Below are positions 59,806 through 64,000 of a stretch of 64,000 bases of DNA, one piece after another. Both the position numbers and the translations under genes were made by a program. Source of the stretch: an uncultured Mycobacterium sp. (GTDB taxonomy: Bacteria; Actinomycetota; Actinomycetes; Mycobacteriales; Mycobacteriaceae); NCBI GenBank assembly GCA_900078375.1, contig FLQS01000019.1, positions 1-64,000 on the forward strand, read 5' to 3'. Position 1 is the stretch's first letter. Every line of letters begins with the position of its first letter. A model generated the notes under the pieces. That model searched no databases. It was not told the DNA's origin and saw only the letters and a list, made by a program, of their open reading frames with translations.

Positions 59806-60657
59806 CTACGCAGCGAACTCGAGCAGGGTCAGCGTCGCGAGCGTCGGCCAGGTGATCCCCACCCATCGGCGCACCAGGCGACCCACCGGGCGGCCCTGGG
59901 TCTGCGACAGCAGCCGGTCGAACACCGGACCCCGGCCGCGCGGTATCGGCAGGTTATGCACCGCACGAACGCCCGGCACGGTGTTCGACAAGTCGGCAAG
60001 CTCAGGCACGGTCAGACTGAACGGCGTCCGCGGCCAATTACCCCGCAGCGCCGTCCACATCGGGTTGCGAGCCAGCACCGCCTGCGACTTCGGCGGCAAA
60101 TCGAACATCATCTGGCCGCCGGGGAACCGGCGAGCGCACTCGCCGATCACGCGCAGCGCCTCGTCGGGCAGCAGGTACGGCAACAGGCCCTCGGCGGTGA
60201 TGAACACACCCTCCTCGGGGTTGATCTGATCCATCCACGAGAAATCCAATACCGACTGGGCGCGGAGCGAGACTCGCGGTGACTGCGGAAGCAGACGTTC
60301 GCGAAGAGCGATGTTCGGGGGGAGATCCACCGTGAGCCAACGGAATCCATCACCGACGCCGGCGGCGTCGAGGCGCCAGAAGCTGGTCTGCAACCCTTCG
60401 CCCAGAGCGACGACCGTGGCGTGCGGGTGTTTGGCCAGATAGCCGCGGGCACTGTTGTCAAAGGCGAGCGCGCGCAGGGCAAGGTCCTGGTGATCGCCGC
60501 GAAGCTTGAACTTGCTGAAGTCGTAGTCGATCGAGTCCAGCAGGCCAACAGCCATCGGATCGTCGATGATCCCGTCGGGGCGGCGCGCCTCGTTCGCCCG
60601 GCAGAACAACGTCACGAGCGCCGTCTCCGGTAGCGAAACGGCGTCGGCCTTGGTCAT
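59806..60657 (-). CDS. Leucine carboxyl methyltransferase family (PPM1/TcmP-like) protein
   Basis: A 283-residue class I methyltransferase of the LCM family (TcmP/PPM1-like): FCRANEARRPDGIIDDP near the N-terminus, VVALGEGLQTSFWRLD (SAM site), VDLPPNIALRERLLP and FITAEGLLPYLLP are the family landmarks. Members methylate carboxylates or polyketide hydroxyls. No ribosome site precedes the ATG, but TAGTGT ends exactly 7 bases before it, so the gene is probably leaderless. It lies upstream of the broken PE-PPE gene on the same strand. It is a candidate for O-methylation, including of a free peptide carboxyl. Confidence 0.85.
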   Translation of the reverse strand: MTKADAVSLPETALVTLFCRANEARRPDGIIDDPMAVGLLDSIDYDFSKFKLRGDHQDLALRALAFDNSARGYLAKHPHATVVALGEGLQTSFWRLDAAGVGDGFRWLTVDLPPNIALRERLLPQSPRVSLRAQSVLDFSWMDQINPEEGVFITAEGLLPYLLPDEALRVIGECARRFPGGQMMFDLPPKSQAVLARNPMWTALRGNWPRTPFSLTVPELADLSNTVPGVRAVHNLPIPRGRGPVFDRLLSQTQGRPVGRLVRRWVGITWPTLATLTLLEFAA

Positions 60658-60664
60658 CGGACAG

Positions 60665-60670
60665 ACACTA
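60665..60670 (-). promoter_or_regulatory. -10 element for a leaderless transcript
   Basis: TAGTGT (TANNNT form) on the minus strand lies 7 bases before the ATG at 60657, the spacing of mycobacterial leaderless promoters. The absence of a ribosome site there supports this. Confidence 0.45.
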
Positions 60671-60780
60671 CACAGAGTCTTCAGCCCGAGGTTCGAGAAT
60701 GGCCCCGTGCCACGAACTCACGCTGACCAGTGTTGTCTCCGCAGATCTCGGCCACAAACGCGCAGAATCACGCACTGGAA

Positions 60781-61968
60781 ATGGTCACCGCTGATACGTT
60801 GCGCGGCGTGAGAACCCGCCCTGCGGCCCGAGTGGTGGTCGTCTCGAACGTGGGTAGCTTCGGCGGTGGCGGTGTCGTCGGATTCCGAGAGATGCTCTCC
60901 GCGCTGCGGCACAAACGCCCGGACCTGGATCTGGTCGCGGTTCTGCCACAGAAGGGAGCCGTGGCCGAAGCCTGCGCGAGCGACGGTTACCACCCCAAGG
61001 TCGCCTGGGTGCCGTGGTGGGCGTTCGGCAAGTGGTCGCGGTCGCCGCGCTTCGATTGGCACGCGGTGATCGGCGCGCTTCCATACTGCATGATCCTTAT
61101 CCCAGGCATTGTTCAGGCAGTAGTACTGCTCCGTCGGCTGCGGCCGGTGGCGGTGCTCAGCAACACGATGACCATCCCGTCACACGCGATCGCCGCGCGA
61201 CTCCTCGGCATCCCGCACTACTGGGTAGTCCGCGAATTCGGCCGTGACGATCACCGGCTATGGTTCTTGTTCGGGTATCGCCGGACAGTCCGCATGATCG
61301 GCCGGCTGTCGAACGCGGTGATCTGCAATTCCCACGCGGTGGAAAAGGCCATGCTCGCAATCGATCCGACGATGACGACGCACGTCCTCTACCCGGTGGT
61401 CGATACGCCGCTCTGCGCACCGCCGCAGCGGCAGCCCGGCGAGGCGATGCGAGTCGTGCTTGCCGGGTATCTCTCGGTAGCCAAGGGACAAGACTTGGCC
61501 GTCGAGGCGGTCGCGATTGCCCGCGAGGCGGGTGCCGATATCGAGTTGACGCTGATCGGAGCGGGCAGCCACCAACCACTTCTACGCCTTGCCCGACGCC
61601 TCGGAGTCGAGGATCTGGTGAGCATTCACGAACCGACCCGCAACCTCTCCCCATATTGGTCAGCGGCGCACGTCGGCCTGATGTGCAGCCAATCTGAGGC
61701 CTTCGGCCGGGTAACGGTCGAGGCGATGAGGGCCGGGCTGCCCGTGTGCGGGACCGACTCAGGCGGCACCCCGGAGATCATCGACGACGGAGTCAACGGT
61801 CTGCTCAGCCCCGCCGGCGACGCGAAGGCACTCGCAGCCAACCTGATGACCCTGGAGGCCGACGAGGGTCTTCGGCGCCAGCTGGCCGACGGTGCTGTGC
61901 AATCCTCACAGCGCTTCCAACGGTCACGTCACGACGACGAACTCGCCGCGATTCTCGGCCTGGGCTGA
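60781..61968 (+). CDS. GT4-type glycosyltransferase
   Basis: About 395 residues, GT-B fold of the GT4 family, unlike the five UGT-type copies. VVVVSNVGSFGGGGVVGF forms the N-terminal nucleotide loop, and HYWVVREFGRDD and VICNSHAVEKAML follow. The C-terminal domain has VVLAGYLSVAKGQDL, LIGAGSH, and the donor motif SEAFGRVTVEAMRAGLPVCG (E-x7-E). A hydrophobic patch (ALPYCMILIPGIVQAVVLL, ~100-118) suggests membrane attachment. The start is uncertain: ATG at 60781 is used, TTG 60730 and GTG 60811 are alternatives, and none has a clear ribosome site. It is divergent from the LCM gene. It probably adds a further sugar to the glycolipid. Confidence 0.88.
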   Translation: MVTADTLRGVRTRPAARVVVVSNVGSFGGGGVVGFREMLSALRHKRPDLDLVAVLPQKGAVAEACASDGYHPKVAWVPWWAFGKWSRSPRFDWHAVIGALPYCMILIPGIVQAVVLLRRLRPVAVLSNTMTIPSHAIAARLLGIPHYWVVREFGRDDHRLWFLFGYRRTVRMIGRLSNAVICNSHAVEKAMLAIDPTMTTHVLYPVVDTPLCAPPQRQPGEAMRVVLAGYLSVAKGQDLAVEAVAIAREAGADIELTLIGAGSHQPLLRLARRLGVEDLVSIHEPTRNLSPYWSAAHVGLMCSQSEAFGRVTVEAMRAGLPVCGTDSGGTPEIIDDGVNGLLSPAGDAKALAANLMTLEADEGLRRQLADGAVQSSQRFQRSRHDDELAAILGLG

Positions 61969-62092
61969 CGCTTTTCAGATCAGGTCATATCGGCACCCAG
62001 CGGCGAGCCGGGGCGTTACTATCGCGCCCGTAGATTCCAATATCGTCCTGGCCGCGTCCTGACCAGCCGGCGATGACCGTGATAAGAGAGCC

Positions 62093-62941
62093 ATGGTTTT
62101 CATCCCAAGCAAAGCGCGACCCGCCTACCATCGAGCCCTCATCCAGCGCCTTTTGGGTCGGCGCAAGAATGCGGCAGAGTTGTGTAAGGCCGCCTTGCAG
62201 ACTGAGGACTATTCGGTAGCGCATCTGCGGGCGCACCACATGCTCGCGGAGTTGGAGTTCCCCGGCGATGATTACTTCCGGATTCTGGCGCGCATTCACG
62301 AGTACCTGAAGCCGGCCACCTACCTGGAGATCGGCATCGATCAGGGTGACTCCTTCGAGATCGTGATGCCCGAGACATTGGCGCTGGGAGTCGATCCCAA
62401 TCCGCGTCCGCAGAAGCCTCTCGGCCCAAACCAGCGGGTGTTCGCACAGACCAGCGACGACTTCTTCGAGCGCCGCGATGTGGTTTCCGAGCTGGGCGGC
62501 ATGACTCTGGATCTCGCGTTCATCGACGGGATGCACTTGTTCGAGTTCGCTTTACGCGACTTCATCAACCTGGAGAAGTACTGCGCCCCTGACTCCATCA
62601 TTCTAATTCACGACGTCTACCCGATCGACGCCACCAGCGCCGCGCGCGACCGTGCTTCGTGGTTCTGGAGTGGCGATATCTGGCGGTTGATTCTGGCCTT
62701 GAAGAAGTACCGGCCAGAACTTTCGGTCAACGTGATCGGCACTCGCCCAACGGGCCTGGGGGTCATCCAAAACCTCGATCCACAGTCTCGGGTCCTTGCC
62801 GATCATCTGGACGAAATCATCGATGAGTTTATGGCGCTCGATATTTCAGTGCTTGACGGCCGTAAGGATGAACTCCTCAATCGCGTCCCAAACGATTGGA
62901 ACTCGGTGGCCCGCCTGATCGATACGCGCGGCCGCGCCTAG
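62093..62941 (+). CDS. SAM-dependent methyltransferase (Methyltransf_24 type), second copy
   Basis: A 282-residue class I methyltransferase with an added helical N-terminus (~1-70, AHHMLAELEFPGDDY). Next come ATYLEIGIDQGDSFE (SAM site), LDLAFIDGMHLFEFALRD, and DSIILIHDVYPID with acidic metal-type residues. WSGDIWR matches WNGDVWK of the methyltransferase at 37299, so the two are paralogs. The ATG at 62093 follows AAGAGAG. It lies 124 bases after the GT4 gene and its stop abuts that of the convergent glycosyltransferase. It probably O-methylates a sugar. Confidence 0.86.
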   Translation: MVFIPSKARPAYHRALIQRLLGRRKNAAELCKAALQTEDYSVAHLRAHHMLAELEFPGDDYFRILARIHEYLKPATYLEIGIDQGDSFEIVMPETLALGVDPNPRPQKPLGPNQRVFAQTSDDFFERRDVVSELGGMTLDLAFIDGMHLFEFALRDFINLEKYCAPDSIILIHDVYPIDATSAARDRASWFWSGDIWRLILALKKYRPELSVNVIGTRPTGLGVIQNLDPQSRVLADHLDEIIDEFMALDISVLDGRKDELLNRVPNDWNSVARLIDTRGRA

Positions 62942-64000
62942 TCACATCCGACGCGAACGAGCCAGCTCTTCCACAAGATCTGCAGTGTAAGAGGCACTTT
63001 CGGCTGGCTTTGACATCCGCGTGGCGATCTCACGGGACCTCGCGACGCACTGCGGATCGAGAACCGTACGCAGATCCTCGGTCAGCGATTCCCTGGTGGT
63101 GCTCGAAAAACACCGCTCAGTGCCCACTTTCAGTCGCTTGATGGCATTCCCCCAGAGCCGCTGTTCGGGGATCTTCCAGAGAACCAAGGTGGGAACCCCC
63201 GCGCGCAACCCGGCAGCCGTGGCGCTCGTGCCATGGTGCACAACCGCACGGCAGGCCGGGAAGACCGCCGCGTAGTTCACTCCGCGCACCACCTTGACGT
63301 GCTCGAAATTGGGGATGTCATCGAGCTGAGTCACCCCAGCGGAAATCAGCGCCCGCTCCCCCAACCGTGCGCACGCATCGGCGATCATGGTGAGCGTGTC
63401 GGCGCCCGACTCGACCAACATGCTGCCGAAGCCAAAGCAGATCGGCGGTGTCCCAGCGGCAATCCAGGACAGGACATCCTCGTCGGCTTGCGTTGGCATC
63501 TCGATTGTCAACGTTCCGACAAAGGGCCGTCGCCTGCCCCAGGTCGCCCATTCTTCCGCCAGCCCTGGGAAGCAGACATCGTCATAGGCCTGGATCTCGA
63601 GCGACCCACGCTCTGCCATCCGGTGCGGCAACGGACCGGTCGCACTCGGCAGGCCCAATTCTCTGCGTTGGGCATCCTCGAGTTTCTTGGAACCGATGCG
63701 CCACAACACCCATTCACGCACAGCCATGGCATATCGACCCAGCGTCGGAGGCAGGATCGGCACGACCTGACTGTTGACCCGGATCGGGCTGAAGTGCATC
63801 GTGGCGAGTGGAATGTCGTGGTATTCAGCGACATTGGCAGCTGGATGCTCGAAGTTGACGCCGGTGAGCAACAGGTCGACACCGTCTGCCAACGACATCA
63901 GGGTTTCGCTGGTCTCTGCCAGGGCTCGGGTACCGATCACCTGGCCCTCCCGCGAAAACTTGATCAGATCCCGCTTCTTCCAAAGGCCGCCGTAGTAACT
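62942..64000 (-). CDS. UGT-type glycosyltransferase, paralog 5 (partial)
   Basis: The C-terminal ~352 residues of a fifth family member; the start lies beyond the right edge and the frame stays open to base 64000 (SYYGGLWKKRDLIKF at the edge). It shows NFEHPAANVAEYHDIPLATM, RRELGLPSAT, PICFGFGSM and AVVHHGTSATAAG. The donor-binding loop reads HGTSAT where the other four read HGG(A/S)(G/S)T, and it is one residue shorter overall, which may change donor choice or reduce activity. The stop directly abuts that of the convergent methyltransferase gene. Confidence 0.9.
   Translation of the reverse strand, partial: SYYGGLWKKRDLIKFSREGQVIGTRALAETSETLMSLADGVDLLLTGVNFEHPAANVAEYHDIPLATMHFSPIRVNSQVVPILPPTLGRYAMAVREWVLWRIGSKKLEDAQRRELGLPSATGPLPHRMAERGSLEIQAYDDVCFPGLAEEWATWGRRRPFVGTLTIEMPTQADEDVLSWIAAGTPPICFGFGSMLVESGADTLTMIADACARLGERALISAGVTQLDDIPNFEHVKVVRGVNYAAVFPACRAVVHHGTSATAAGLRAGVPTLVLWKIPEQRLWGNAIKRLKVGTERCFSSTTRESLTEDLRTVLDPQCVARSREIATRMSKPAESASYTADLVEELARSRRM

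Overview
The window looks like a GC-rich mycobacterial chromosome. A PGRS (Gly-Gly-Ala/Asn) repeat protein, PGRS gene debris, a PE-PPE family hydrolase, a FAAL next to a reducing PKS, and an MbtH plus NRPS lipopeptide operon together point to a slow-growing, PE_PGRS-bearing Mycobacterium. The species cannot be fixed from sequence reading alone.

Layout. (1) 1-1508: the edge of an integrated element, with a truncated excisionase-like HTH gene, a tyrosine integrase and a tRNA-3'-end-like att remnant. (2) 1555-7349: secreted or cell-wall proteins, namely a DUF4232 protein, two paralogous repeat proteins sharing a leader element, PGRS debris and a signal-peptide PGRS protein without a PE domain. 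(3) 7370-17449: lipid-side enzymes, namely a fatty-acyl-AMP ligase divergent from a KS-AT-DH-ER-KR-ACP PKS, an ICMT-like membrane methyltransferase and a ferritin-like PF10118 protein. (4) 35718-17460 (minus): an operon of mbtH and two NRPS genes. Reading domains by eye gives Cstarter-A-T-E in the first protein and C-A(truncated)-A-T, C-A-T, C-A-T-E, C-T in the second, with no thioesterase or reductase. (5) 35976-64000: a dense decoration region with five paralogous UGT-type glycosyltransferases, one GT4 glycosyltransferase, five SAM methyltransferases, three OafA/SGNH acyltransferases, three sugar-nucleotide enzymes (a dTDP-rhamnose 4-epimerase-like SDR, a nucleotide-sugar dehydrogenase and an epimerase), a GMC oxidoreductase, an alpha/beta hydrolase and a frame-split PE-PPE hydrolase.

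How it fits together (inference). The FAAL and PKS would make a probably methyl-branched acyl chain. The starter C domain of the first NRPS would attach it to a D-amino acid. Four intact A domains then predict a lipotetrapeptide in which three residues share one Thr-like specificity pocket. The tailoring genes would add 6-deoxy-talose-like and uronic sugars, O-methyl groups and O-acyl groups. The setting resembles glycopeptidolipid (GPL) loci, but the module layout differs from the known Mps1/Mps2 system, which ends in a reductase for alaninol. The most unusual points are the fossil A domain in tandem with an intact one, the terminal C-T without A, TE or R, a KstR-consensus palindrome at the mbtH promoter, and the tripled acyltransferases. 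No MmpL transporter, PapA acyltransferase or Gap protein is present in the window.
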